DNA of 64,000 nucleotides, taken from Leptofilum sp041748655 (GTDB taxonomy: Bacteria > Chloroflexota > Anaerolineae > Promineifilales > Promineifilaceae). The DNA lies in NCBI GenBank assembly GCA_041748655.1, contig JBGTCV010000055.1, positions 1-64,000 on the forward strand, written 5' to 3'. Shown piece after piece: positions 49,573 to 58,395 of this stretch (its first letter is position 1; each line of letters opens with the position of its first letter). Below the pieces are notes generated by a model that worked only from the letters and a program-made list of their open reading frames with translations, had not been told where the DNA came from and made no database searches. The position numbers were made by a program, and so were the translations under genes.

Positions 49573-49649
49573 GGGCGCGTAGCTCAGTTGGTTAGAGCGT
49601 TCGGTTCACATCCGAGAGGTCGTTGGTTCGAGTCCAATCGCGCCCACCA
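49573..49649 (+). tRNA. tRNA-Val (anticodon CAC)
   Basis: Full cloverleaf: acceptor GGGCGCG/CGCGCCC, D-arm GCTC..GAGC, anticodon stem TTCGG/CCGAG with loop TTCACAT (anticodon CAC), T-arm GTTGG..CCAAT with loop TTCGAGT, and encoded CCA. Confidence 0.97.
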
Positions 49650-49655
49650 CATGGT

Positions 49656-49681
49656 AAAAAGACCCTTGCGGGTCTTTTTTA
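49656..49681 (+). terminator. terminator after tRNA-Val
   Basis: AAAAAGACCC / GGGTCTTTTT with loop TTGC and a further run of T; it could work on both strands. Confidence 0.9.
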
Positions 49682-49764
49682 TTTTCCCTCGTTCGCATCA
49701 CCCAAAGCCCGCTTTTGGGCACCTTTTAAACCGACTACCTGTGAGACTGGCAGCGCTGGCTAAT

Positions 49765-51522
49765 TTATGCCTTGCAGCGGGTGATCACGTCAATCGTGAC
49801 CCGGTTCTCGTCTCGCTTTAGCTGAACGAGATCGCCATTGTTGATGTTGCGAATGATATCCTCATCAAACTGGTAAGCGTAGGGGATATATTCCAGTGAG
49901 CAGGCGGGGGCGCTTTGCTGGTCTATTTCTGTATTGACAATGGCCAGGGGGGCTTTGCCACGATAAAAAAGTTCTAGCAAGACGTACGGAGCGACTGTAG
50001 AGCCGCTTCCTTTCGGGAAAATGGCAATCTTACCCGCCATGCTTTCCCCATCGGCCGGATGCCCTGGTTCCTCGATGACACCGCTTTCCCGATTGACAAA
50101 CCCCAGCAGTGTGATAGGCGTATCGGTGACAAACGCTTCGGCGGTGACGCTGAAATCGGTTTGGGAGGGGAGACCATGCCCGGTGGCGGTGAAGGAACCG
50201 GTGGCAAGCTTTTTAGTAGACCTTGATACAAATTTGGTTGGTTTTACGGCCGTTTCCTCATTGGTTTGAGTTGTGGTAGCTGCGTCAATGGCTGTTTCAC
50301 CCAGAGCTAGCTTAAGGCAGTCGTGCAGCCTCATGACAGATGTAGGAATGCCGTTCAGTCCAGATTTGATGTAATGTTCCGCCTTCATCGAATTGGTGAG
50401 GATGTGTTTGACCCAGCTGGGATCGTATGGCACCACTTCCGGGCAGGTGTTTTCCAGCAGCAGCGCCCCGCTGCCGGTGATGATCGCCGCCAGCCCCGTT
50501 TTTTCGGCGATCGCTTTGTTGGCGGAGGAGGTGAAGACCCAGAGCGGGGGGGCGTCCGGGTGCAGCTGCCTGCCTTGAAGCAGTTCGGCCGTAGCGCGCA
50601 GTTCGCCAATCGACGCCTGGGGGCAGCCGATGGTGATGAGAGAAACGGCCGTTTCCGGAGCCAACTCTTTATATCTCTGTTGCAGCTCTGCCGCCCCAAA
50701 TTGCAGCCGCGCCTGAAACGCTGCCGGGGGGCGTTCCCCCTGCCCATCGATGTACAACAAAGGGCAGCCGTAGTTGGCCGCTGCGGCCGTCAGCGCCTTC
50801 TTTTGCTCGTGCGTCAGCTCAGCAGGCAATCCTTTGATGGCCGGGATCGGGCCGTTGGGCATCTTCCACTCTGGCTGGCGCTGCTTGCCGATCCAGTCGC
50901 CCAAAATCGAAAAGTCGGCCGGGTCTACCAGCGGCGTGGTGGCGACTACCGCCAGGTTTGGCCGGCGGTTTTCTGCCAGCATCAAACCATATTTAGGCGT
51001 GTAGCCCGTCAGCGCCGCTGCCAGGGCAGACAGCCCCGATTCACGATTCGTAACCAGCCCGGTGTAAGAATTGCCAAAGCAAATGGCGTTCGATTCGGCC
51101 CAGGCCGCTTCGCCGCTGGTAACAACCCCTTCCCACTCATACGGAATGCAGGATTGGGTAGGTCGCACGCCCAGCTGAGTATAGCGATCCACGATTTCCT
51201 GGTTGTGTTCCCGGAAGTTGGGGGCCACAATGCGCATCGCTTCAAATTGAGCCATGTCGCAGCCCGCTGCGTTGAGCGTGGTGGACACGGCAACCTGAGC
51301 CTGCGGGTCTTCGGCCAGCCGGGCCAGAAATTGGCGCAGCCCCAGCCCACCCGTCAGGGGCGAGACGCCAGAGAGGTGGGCGCTGGCGATGGGCACCAGT
51401 TCGGTTGCGCCGGCGGTTGCGGCCATATCCAGCAGCAGCCGCATCGCCATCTGGCGGGCGACCCCTTGCCCGCCTGCCAGCATTTCCTGTTGTGCTTTGT
51501 TCAATTCGATTTGCGTCATCAT
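49765..51522 (-). CDS. aconitase X, large and small domains fused
   Basis: A 585-residue aconitase X protein. The large domain (to about 420) has AHLSGVSPLTGGLG, SCIPYEWEG, FGNSYTGLVTNRESG, ITIGCPQASIGE and LENTCPEVVPYD, with the three iron-sulfur cysteines in SCIP, GCPQ and NTCP. The C-terminal swivelling domain (about 435-585) has GHPADGESMAGKIAIFPKGSGST and APYVLLELFYRGKAPLAIVNTEIDQ. Family members are cis-3-hydroxyproline dehydratase in bacteria or phosphomevalonate dehydratase in archaea. It shares an operon with a UbiD-type decarboxylase, which favours the phosphomevalonate role. Its ATG overlaps the mscS stop (TAATG). Confidence 0.9.
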   Translation of the reverse strand: MMTQIELNKAQQEMLAGGQGVARQMAMRLLLDMAATAGATELVPIASAHLSGVSPLTGGLGLRQFLARLAEDPQAQVAVSTTLNAAGCDMAQFEAMRIVAPNFREHNQEIVDRYTQLGVRPTQSCIPYEWEGVVTSGEAAWAESNAICFGNSYTGLVTNRESGLSALAAALTGYTPKYGLMLAENRRPNLAVVATTPLVDPADFSILGDWIGKQRQPEWKMPNGPIPAIKGLPAELTHEQKKALTAAAANYGCPLLYIDGQGERPPAAFQARLQFGAAELQQRYKELAPETAVSLITIGCPQASIGELRATAELLQGRQLHPDAPPLWVFTSSANKAIAEKTGLAAIITGSGALLLENTCPEVVPYDPSWVKHILTNSMKAEHYIKSGLNGIPTSVMRLHDCLKLALGETAIDAATTTQTNEETAVKPTKFVSRSTKKLATGSFTATGHGLPSQTDFSVTAEAFVTDTPITLLGFVNRESGVIEEPGHPADGESMAGKIAIFPKGSGSTVAPYVLLELFYRGKAPLAIVNTEIDQQSAPACSLEYIPYAYQFDEDIIRNINNGDLVQLKRDENRVTIDVITRCKA

Positions 51523-52544
51523 TACTTTTTGGGTTCCCTGGGTGTAGTGGGCCGAAAGCCTGTGTCTGACTGTAAATTACCACGCTGGGCAACCACGGTT
51601 TGGGCTTCTTGTGGATCCGGCGGCAGCTGGCGCTCCTGAAAATGGAGATATTCGCGCTGGGTGGGGTAGGCAAAGTCGATGTCCCAATGCAGCTTAAAGG
51701 CACGCAGGGTTGCTTCCCAAATATCCTGTTCGCTTCCACGCCGCTTGCGCGGATCGACCAGGTAACGCAGGGTGAGCACCACTCCGCTGTCGCCCACATG
51801 GGTGTAGACGGTGGGTGTGGTGTTGGAATAGCTGATGACAAAACGCTGGTCAGTGCGACGGCCGTATTGCTTCACAACCTCACTTACATCCGGAGCCACC
51901 TCATTGATGATGTTGGCCAAAATCGCCTTTGCCTTTTCCCAATCACTCTCGAATGTGATCGAGACCGGGATTTCGTTCCAGATGTAAGGAAAACCCTGGT
52001 GCATGTTGGCCAGCATTTCGGAGAAGATTTTGCCGTTGGGCACGTGGATAATGCGCCCCGTGCTTTGCTCTGCCTGGATGCGGTGGCCGATTTCCAGGAG
52101 GCTAAAGGAAAAGAGCCGGATGTCGATTACGTCTCCCAGATTTCCGTCAATCTCAACCCGGTCGCCAACGACAAACGGCCGTCGCCAAACAATAAAAACC
52201 CAGCCCGCCAGCGCCACAATCAAATCTTGCAGGGCAATGGCAATACCGGCCGATAAAAGCCCCAAATATGTCACCAGCGTGCCGATGCCCGCCAGCCAAA
52301 GCCGCCCCACCAGCAAGATACCCAGCACAACCGAGGCATATTCCACCGTCTTGCGCCAGTTGTACCGCATACGGGCGTTGTCGGCGTAATAGCGATGGAT
52401 GAAGCGCAGCGCCAGCCAGCGTACCAGCCACAGCAACAGTATAATCAGTAACGAGGACAGCAAGTTTCGCTGAAACGGGCTCTCTAAATCGATACTGAGC
52501 GAAGTAAAAAACTCATTCAGTGTCTGGCTAATTTGTTCAATCAT
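51522..52544 (-). CDS. MscS-type mechanosensitive channel
   Basis: A 340-residue small-conductance mechanosensitive channel. Membrane helices at about 28-50, 65-85 and 92-125; the pore-lining helix is LGLLSAGIAIALQDLIVALAGW with its Gly/Ala pattern. The beta domain starts with RRPFVVGDRVEIDGNLGDVIDI, and a C-terminal alpha/beta cage follows. It protects against osmotic shock. The gene starts inside the uspA-like stop region (overlap of four bases) and ends in the aconitase X start. Confidence 0.94.
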   Translation of the reverse strand: MIEQISQTLNEFFTSLSIDLESPFQRNLLSSLLIILLLWLVRWLALRFIHRYYADNARMRYNWRKTVEYASVVLGILLVGRLWLAGIGTLVTYLGLLSAGIAIALQDLIVALAGWVFIVWRRPFVVGDRVEIDGNLGDVIDIRLFSFSLLEIGHRIQAEQSTGRIIHVPNGKIFSEMLANMHQGFPYIWNEIPVSITFESDWEKAKAILANIINEVAPDVSEVVKQYGRRTDQRFVISYSNTTPTVYTHVGDSGVVLTLRYLVDPRKRRGSEQDIWEATLRAFKLHWDIDFAYPTQREYLHFQERQLPPDPQEAQTVVAQRGNLQSDTGFRPTTPREPKK

Positions 52545-53011
52545 AGGTTTGCTGGCTCACTTGCTGTATACACAAACTCTGGCCGGATGATTTCGACGGT
52601 AACGGCCGTTTCCTGCTGAATCCCTGCCGCCAATTGTTCAATCGCATCATCCCCAAACACGTTGGCCGTGGTGCCCCGTGGCGCACCCAGGATCAGCAGG
52701 TCGGCGTTCACTTCCTTCACAAAACGAACAATTTCTGCCTGCACCACCCCCCGGCGAATTTTCACCTCGGTGCTCAAAAAGGCGGTATCGGCCCGCTTTT
52801 GGGCAATGCGCAGCAGCGTTTCACCCATCCAGGTTAGCTCGGCCAACATCGGCTCCTTCAAGCTGTCATTAATTTTGTCATCCAGGCTGTTAGGGTCCAC
52901 CACATATAAAAACAGCAGTGGTTTCCCCGTCAGTTTGGCCTGTGCAATCGCGGCCATTTGGGCGGCGCGGCTGCCCTCGCCGCCTCGGGTGGCACACACA
53001 ATACTACTCAT
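52541..53011 (-). CDS. universal stress protein family
   Basis: A 156-residue UspA-like protein. The start MSSIVCATRGGEGSRAAQMAAIAQA and LLFLYVVDPNSLDDK begin the fold, and VVQAEIVRFVKEVNADLLILGAPRGTTANVFGDDAIEQL carries the usual nucleotide-binding end, although the G-x2-G-x9-GS consensus is altered (GAPRGTTANVFGD). The ATG at 53011 follows GAGG. It lies between an Na+/H+ antiporter and a mechanosensitive channel in one operon, consistent with ion or osmotic stress. Confidence 0.87.
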   Translation of the reverse strand: MSSIVCATRGGEGSRAAQMAAIAQAKLTGKPLLFLYVVDPNSLDDKINDSLKEPMLAELTWMGETLLRIAQKRADTAFLSTEVKIRRGVVQAEIVRFVKEVNADLLILGAPRGTTANVFGDDAIEQLAAGIQQETAVTVEIIRPEFVYTASEPANL

Positions 53012-54689
53012 GCTCTGCCTCCTCGGCTCCACCGTTCAGCCCGCGATTCCTCATCAGGATTTCCAGGGCAGCAACGCGGTTGTTCAGGTCAACGATCAGC
53101 TCGTCATTCACTTCATTGGCAATAAGGCCCCGGCGAGCTGCCTCGCCAATGGCGCTGCGCTCAGCGTTTAGCGCATCCTGCCGCGCCTGCAAATACATCT
53201 CTTGTTCCAGTTCCGGAAATGTCTCTAAATGCGCCCGTAAAGCACTCTTTTTCTCAATAATTTCTTCATCATACACCTGGTTCATCGATTCCCAAATGTC
53301 GCGGAACAGAATACCGTTCCGGTGCAGGCGCTCCAGCTCTTGTTTTCCAGCCCATTTAGCCGAGAGCGTGGCCTGCCGCCGCTGCAATTCCAGGCGCTGT
53401 ACCGGTTTTTCGGCCAGCTTCAGCCGTTTGATTAGCTTTTCGATGGTCATTCCCTGGAAGAGCAGGGTGAACAGCACCACGCCAAAGGTCATCACCCGCA
53501 GCTCCAGCGCCACATCCGAGCCAAAGACGGCGTTTTCAATCGACAGAGCCAACGCCAGGCTGATCGCCCCGCGCAGGCCTCCCCAATACATGACGTGTTG
53601 AAAGCTGAGGGGGATGCGGTTTTGGGGTTGGAAACGGCCGTAAATCCAGCCAAACGTATACACAATCAACCCCCGACTCAAAATAATCGCCACCACCGCC
53701 ACAAGAATGGGAACAAGATTGGGTTGCAGCTGCAACAGCTCGATCTCCAGCCCAATCAGCAAAAAGACCAGCGAATTCACCACAAAGCTCAAAAATTCCC
53801 AGAAGTTGTCCAGCGTCAGCTTGGTCGTGGGGGAGGTATTTTCCAGGCCGATGTTGCCCACCATCAGGCCCGCCGCCACCACCGCCAGAATGCCGCTAAA
53901 GTGCAGCCCAGGCACCCCCACAATATCGCCAAATAACTCCGCCACCACAAACGAGCCAAAGGCCAACGCCACCGTCGTGGCCGTTTCAATCAGATGGTCA
54001 TCCACGTTTTTCAGGATGATGTAGGAAACCACATACCCCATCACCAGACCCACAGCCAGCCCGCCAAAAGCCACAACAAAGAACTCTTGCAGCGCCCCGC
54101 CCAGGCTAAACGAGTTAGACAGCGCACCCGCCGCCAGCGCCAGGTTAAAGATGACAATCGCCACGCCATCGTTGAACAGGCTTTCCCCTTCCACCAGAAT
54201 TGTTAGCCGTTTGCTCACGCCCAGGCTGCGGAAAAAGGCGATCACCGCGACAGGGTCTGTGGCTGAGATAAGCGCCCCAAAGGCCAGCGCCGCCGCCCAG
54301 GGGATGCCCAAAAACTGCACCACCAGCCCCCCAACCAAAAAGGTGCCCACTAGCGTGCCGCCAATGGCCAGCAGCAGAACCGGCAGCAAATCTTTTTTGA
54401 GCTTGGCCCAGGGGATGTGCAGGGTTGCCTCAAAGATGAGCGGCGGTACCAGAATTGCCAAAATCAGGTCTGAACTGACGGTAAAGCCCAAAAAGTTGGG
54501 GAAGAAGGAAAGAACCAGCCCAACCAGCACCAGCGCCACGGTGTAGGGCAGGCGAATGCGGCGCACCACAACGGCCACCATAGCGGCAATGAACAGCAGC
54601 ACCATGAGGCTAAGTTCCTGCCGTACCAGCCCGCTTTCTTCGGCGAATAACAATGGGGGGAATTGTTCTGCCAGGGCAGAAATGTCCAT
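53004..54689 (-). CDS. Na+/H+ antiporter, CPA1 (NhaP) family
   Basis: A 561-residue protein with about 12-13 hydrophobic segments. Residues from 75 to 180 show IFEATLHIPWAKLKKDLLPVLLL, FGALISATDPVAVIAFFRSLGVSKRL and LVEGESLFNDGVAIVIFNL, where the DPVA and NDG acids bind the ion. YWGGLRGAISLALALSI follows. A long C-terminal soluble region (about 400-561) is helical, with EKKSALRAHLETFPELEQEMYLQARQD. It exports Na+ or K+ in exchange for protons. It overlaps the uspA-like gene. Confidence 0.93.
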   Translation of the reverse strand: MDISALAEQFPPLLFAEESGLVRQELSLMVLLFIAAMVAVVVRRIRLPYTVALVLVGLVLSFFPNFLGFTVSSDLILAILVPPLIFEATLHIPWAKLKKDLLPVLLLAIGGTLVGTFLVGGLVVQFLGIPWAAALAFGALISATDPVAVIAFFRSLGVSKRLTILVEGESLFNDGVAIVIFNLALAAGALSNSFSLGGALQEFFVVAFGGLAVGLVMGYVVSYIILKNVDDHLIETATTVALAFGSFVVAELFGDIVGVPGLHFSGILAVVAAGLMVGNIGLENTSPTTKLTLDNFWEFLSFVVNSLVFLLIGLEIELLQLQPNLVPILVAVVAIILSRGLIVYTFGWIYGRFQPQNRIPLSFQHVMYWGGLRGAISLALALSIENAVFGSDVALELRVMTFGVVLFTLLFQGMTIEKLIKRLKLAEKPVQRLELQRRQATLSAKWAGKQELERLHRNGILFRDIWESMNQVYDEEIIEKKSALRAHLETFPELEQEMYLQARQDALNAERSAIGEAARRGLIANEVNDELIVDLNNRVAALEILMRNRGLNGGAEEAEHE

Positions 54690-54699
54690 TTTTACTCCT

Positions 54700-54746
54700 T
54701 GTCAATGGTTGCTAGTTACTGGTTTTTGCCAGCAGCCAGCAACGAG
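54700..54746. repeat. imperfect hairpin of the GCTGG family
   Basis: GGTTGCTAGTTACTGGTTTT then GCCAGCAGCCAGCAACGAGC; weakly related to 35.47 kb. Confidence 0.5.
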
Positions 54747-54749
54747 CCA

Positions 54750-56060
54750 CTAAATATACTTGCTTAGTTCGATACGGCCGTATTCCCCCCGCACAAATTT
54801 ACCCTTATCCGCCCCCCAGGGGATGGTGCAGTCGAAGCCCAGCTTGGCGGTATGGCTTTTTTGCCCCGGCACGTGAATGCCGGAGGGGTCCAGCGAACTG
54901 CCCGGCTGATTCTGAAACAGCATCATATCCTTGTCCCCCTGGAAGCGGGTGGCAAAGGCCCACTCCACCTGCGCCGGGTCGTAAATATCCACGTCCGTAT
55001 CCACCACCCAGACATGCTTGAGCGAACCATGTCCTTTGAAGGCAGCCTCGATGGCCAGACGGCCGTCTTCCGGCCCCTGCTTCTCAATCTGCACCACCGC
55101 ATGAAGCCAGGAGCTGCCCCCCGGCGTAATCACCACATCTGTGCAGCGCACCACCTTGTTCACCTCGGCAAAAATGGTTGGCTCTTTGGGCATCCCCATC
55201 AAAATCTTGTGCTCCAGCCCGCCCGGCAGCAGGGCATGGAAAATGGGATTGTGCCGGTGGGTAATCAGATCAATCTCAATAATTGGCTGGTCGCGAATGA
55301 TGTCCATCGTCTCTGTCAGGTCCATAAACGGCCCTTCCTGCGTTTGTCGTTTGGTCAGCCGACCTTCCAGCACAATCTCCGCATCGGCGGGCACGGCCAG
55401 GTTGTTGGTGAGGCATTTCACCAGCGGCGTGGGGGCCAGGGCGTGGGCTACCGCCAGCTCATCCACGTCTGGCGCGGGGGACATGGAGGCGGCCAGATGC
55501 ACCGCCTGCGACACGCCAATGCAGATCGCCACCGGCAGATCCCCCTCAACTTTTTGCATGGCGGTCCAGGTGCCGCGCCGCTCGATGATGCGGGCAGCAA
55601 AGCGCCGTTCATCCAGCCGCAGCAGCCGGTGGTAACACATGTTGCGCCCCAGCTCCGGGTCTTCTGTAATCACCACGTTACTGGCGATGTAATGTCCGCC
55701 ATCCTGCGGCAAATGGAACAAAATGGGCAAATCGTTCAGGTCAAACTGCTCCAGAACCACTTCCTGGCAGGGGGCGCTCTCCACCATTGGCGGCGTTTGC
55801 GGGTTTTCCGTGGCCCTGGCCAGATGAGCGATGAGCTCCGGCACGGGCACGTTCAAATCCATGCTGAAATATTTGCGGTCGGAGCAAGGGCCAGCGCAAA
55901 CGCGCCAGCCAGGATAGCCGATGATGTTGTTGCACAGCACCGGGCGACCTTCCAGGGCGTGGGCCACGTTGGCCAGTTCGTAGGTCACGCTCACCGGCGT
56001 GTCGATTTCAATGAGATCACCCGTTTGGGCGGCTTGTGCCAAAAATTGTCGAAAGCTCAT
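54750..56060 (-). CDS. UbiD family decarboxylase (anhydromevalonate-phosphate decarboxylase candidate)
   Basis: A 436-residue UbiD-type, prFMN-dependent decarboxylase. Recognisable parts: ALEGRPVLCNNIIGYPGWRVCAG, RLLRLDERRFAARI, DLPVAICIGVSQAVHLAASMSP, EIVLEGRLTKRQTQEGPFMD, and ILMGMPKEPTIFAEVNKVV. In UbiD enzymes the catalytic acids lie in an EGPFGE motif; here it reads EGPFMD, so the second Glu is Asp. The protein is shorter than ubiquinone-pathway UbiD (about 490 residues). It heads an operon that ends with aconitase X; the archaeal phosphomevalonate dehydratase and this decarboxylase form one pathway. Confidence 0.88.
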   Translation of the reverse strand: MSFRQFLAQAAQTGDLIEIDTPVSVTYELANVAHALEGRPVLCNNIIGYPGWRVCAGPCSDRKYFSMDLNVPVPELIAHLARATENPQTPPMVESAPCQEVVLEQFDLNDLPILFHLPQDGGHYIASNVVITEDPELGRNMCYHRLLRLDERRFAARIIERRGTWTAMQKVEGDLPVAICIGVSQAVHLAASMSPAPDVDELAVAHALAPTPLVKCLTNNLAVPADAEIVLEGRLTKRQTQEGPFMDLTETMDIIRDQPIIEIDLITHRHNPIFHALLPGGLEHKILMGMPKEPTIFAEVNKVVRCTDVVITPGGSSWLHAVVQIEKQGPEDGRLAIEAAFKGHGSLKHVWVVDTDVDIYDPAQVEWAFATRFQGDKDMMLFQNQPGSSLDPSGIHVPGQKSHTAKLGFDCTIPWGADKGKFVRGEYGRIELSKYI

Positions 56061-56299
56061 GTTCCCTCTTCACGCAAATCACACGCTAACGGGGCGGTTG
56101 CGTAGAAAATCCGCTGTGTTCCCGTGCAGAAAGCAATCGCACGGTGACGTAATCTATTGTAAACTGTTTGAGTTTATACTAAAAATTTATAACTATTCAG
56201 GTCTCAGAGGTGCGACACACTTACGTTAGCAAGTTTTGCTGTGCTTTACATCAGGACAAGTGCGTCACACCTGTAAAAATTATTTTAAGGAGTGACCGC
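56061..56299. promoter_or_regulatory. divergent promoter region of the UbiD operon and a lipoprotein gene
   Basis: 239 bases, AT-rich. AGGTGCGACACACTT (about 56207) and AAGTGCGTCACACCT (about 56259) form an imperfect inverted pair. TTTATACT and TATAACTATT (56171-56196) could be -10 elements. A TTAAGGAGTGACCGC ribosome site precedes the lipoprotein ATG. Confidence 0.5.
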
Positions 56300-57979
56300 A
56301 TGTTGCGCCAACATCCCCTATTGTTTTTTATTTCGATACTCTTTTTGGCCATGCTGGCCTGTAACGCTTTTGCAGGCGACGTAGAGCCTGCCATTGCTGT
56401 GCCGCCCCCATTGGTCACGGTGGAAGATGGTACGGCCGTTCCCGACCCAGAATCCCCCATTACCGATATTGCCCCCACAGCGACGCTGCAAGGCAGCAGT
56501 GGGGATGGCGGTACGGCCGTTGCCTCCGGCAACCCATACCTCACCATTCTGGTCGATCTCAACATCCGCTCTGGCCCTGGCGTGGCGTATGATCGGCTGG
56601 GCTTCTTCCTGAAAGATGCTACGGCGCAGGTGCTGGGGCGTGATCCCGCCTCTGGCTGGTGGCTGGTGGTTTGCCCCGGCGATATTGCCGCACCGCAATG
56701 CTGGATTTCTGGCGGGTCGCAGTACACCCTGGGCACCAACACGGGCAGCGTGCCGGTTGCCGCCGCGCCGCCCACGCCCACGCTGGTGCCTACGGCTGAG
56801 CCCACTGCGGAACCCACGGCGGATACGGCCGTAATCGGCGGCCTCAACAGCTATCTGGTCTACAGCAACACAGACGGCATCTGGCGGCTGCCGCTAGACG
56901 TTAGTCAATCGCCGCCCACGGCAGGCACACCGGTACTGCTAACGGCTGTAGCCAATGTAAACCAGCTCCTCATCTCACCCGATGGCCAGCAGATAGCCTT
57001 TGTGGCCGGGACGTTTGAGAACAATCGGTTGGGGGTCGTCTCCGTGGCGGGCGGCAGCCAGATTTTGGTTGATTCTGCCGATTTGCCCAATGCCTCTGGT
57101 CCAGATTTTGCCATACTCATTGACCAGATTGCCTGGCTGCCCAACAGCCAGACGATAGCATTCAACACCGTGATCTCTAACCTGGTAGGGCCTGGCATTG
57201 GCCCGCAGGCAGATTTATGGCTGGTGACAATGGGCGGTGGCCTCACAGAACAGTTCGCCAGCGGCACGGCTGGCCACAGTTTTGCCCTGTCGCCAGATGG
57301 CACCCGCCTCATTTTAGGCAACCCAGAAAGCGTAACGCGAGTGAATCTGAACGGCAGCAATCGAGAAACGGTCATCACCTTCCCCGCGGTAAACACCGCC
57401 AGCGAATATGCCTGGGTCCCCACCGCTCAATGGCTGTCTGGCGGCAGCCAGGCGACAGTCGCCATTGCGGCTGCGGACCCATGGATGCCCGAAGCGACAG
57501 CCACGCTGTACCAGATTCCGGTCAGCGGCCCGGCAGTAGAAATTGGCTCGGTGCTGGGCAACACGCTCTTTTCGCCGCCAAAATGGACGCGCAGCGGCAA
57601 TAACCTGGGCTATATTCAGATTGTGATAGATTCAAGCAATGTGCGGTCGATGGTGGTAGCCGATGGCAATGGGGGGAATCCGGTAACGGTTGCTTCAGTT
57701 GCCAACCAGCTGGAATTTACCGGCTGGAACCGGTCTGGCAGTCGTTTTCTATATACCGGTCAGGGTTATTTTGGCATCGGGCAGGTAGGGCAGCCGCCGC
57801 TGGAAGTGTTGGTGCCGGGCAGGGTGGATACTCAGATGTGGCTGAATGACAGTGCGTTTGTTACGGCCGTTGGCAGCAGCGGCAGTTGGGATTTGTTGAC
57901 GGGGAATTTGGCAGGCAGCACACGAGTTGTGGCAGGAACGGCCGTACAGTTTGTACAGCTTGATATTTGGGTGCCTTAA
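56300..57979 (+). CDS. lipoprotein with SH3-like and beta-propeller-like domains
   Basis: A 559-residue exported protein. The signal peptide MLRQHPLLFFISILFLAMLAC has a lipobox before Cys21. A Pro/Thr-rich stretch follows, then an SH3-like domain (about 75-135) with LNIRSGPGVAYDRLGF and WWLVVCPGD..CWISGG. A second PTPTLVPTAEPTAEPTA linker leads to a long C-terminal region (about 190-559) with repeated S-P-D-G strands (LLISPDGQQIAFVAG, FALSPDGTRLILG), a TolB-like propeller. It probably binds cell wall or sugars at the surface; an exact role is unknown. Five ACGGCCGT octamers occur in it. Confidence 0.83.
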   Translation: MLRQHPLLFFISILFLAMLACNAFAGDVEPAIAVPPPLVTVEDGTAVPDPESPITDIAPTATLQGSSGDGGTAVASGNPYLTILVDLNIRSGPGVAYDRLGFFLKDATAQVLGRDPASGWWLVVCPGDIAAPQCWISGGSQYTLGTNTGSVPVAAAPPTPTLVPTAEPTAEPTADTAVIGGLNSYLVYSNTDGIWRLPLDVSQSPPTAGTPVLLTAVANVNQLLISPDGQQIAFVAGTFENNRLGVVSVAGGSQILVDSADLPNASGPDFAILIDQIAWLPNSQTIAFNTVISNLVGPGIGPQADLWLVTMGGGLTEQFASGTAGHSFALSPDGTRLILGNPESVTRVNLNGSNRETVITFPAVNTASEYAWVPTAQWLSGGSQATVAIAAADPWMPEATATLYQIPVSGPAVEIGSVLGNTLFSPPKWTRSGNNLGYIQIVIDSSNVRSMVVADGNGGNPVTVASVANQLEFTGWNRSGSRFLYTGQGYFGIGQVGQPPLEVLVPGRVDTQMWLNDSAFVTAVGSSGSWDLLTGNLAGSTRVVAGTAVQFVQLDIWVP

Positions 57980-57988
57980 AAAAGAAGT

Positions 57989-58395
57989 GCGCCCCCTGTC
58001 CTGCATAAACAGGGGGCGCGTGCAGAGGGGATGTTGTTTGTTGGTGAGCGATTGAAACGAGGGACTGCACCAACGAAAACAAAAGGAGTGTTGTACACAC
58101 TGCTGTTGGGTGTTGTCCGATACCTGCTCTAGCAAGTGTGTACATTACCCTGATTTAGGAACCGTACCGGGTGGCACGGTTTCTAAACCAGAGGTAATTT
58201 AAAGTGTTGGCGGCTGGCAGTCCGGTTAAGGACCACCGCAATCCGGTTGGACTGCCAACTCTCTTGAGTTGATAAGGTTGTAAAAGCTGGTTAGGCTTTT
58301 TCGGAAATTTAATGATCCAATTCGTCCCGAAAAAGCCTCTAGCCAATTCCAGAAATACGCTCGATTTTTGGAGCATTATTTTCTGGAATTGGCCT
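57989..58395. other. 406-base gap with a series of hairpins
   Basis: In order: GCGCCCCCTGT / ACAGGGGGCGC (57989-58019); TGTACACACTGCT with AGCAAGTGTGTACA (about 58091-58145); GAACCGT with ACGGTTTC (about 58159-58185); GGCAGTCC with GGACTGCC (about 58215-58255); GGCTTTTTCGG with CCGAAAAAGCC (about 58291-58338); and CCAATTCCAGAAA with TTTCTGGAATTGG (about 58341-58391). The last overlaps the ftsZ end. No frame of note. It may be a structured RNA, an array of terminators, or repeat debris. Confidence 0.6.

Noticed and set aside
57989..58395. 6S RNA, RNase P RNA, tmRNA or SRP RNA in the hairpin gap
   Set aside because: None of the conserved cores of those RNAs is present.
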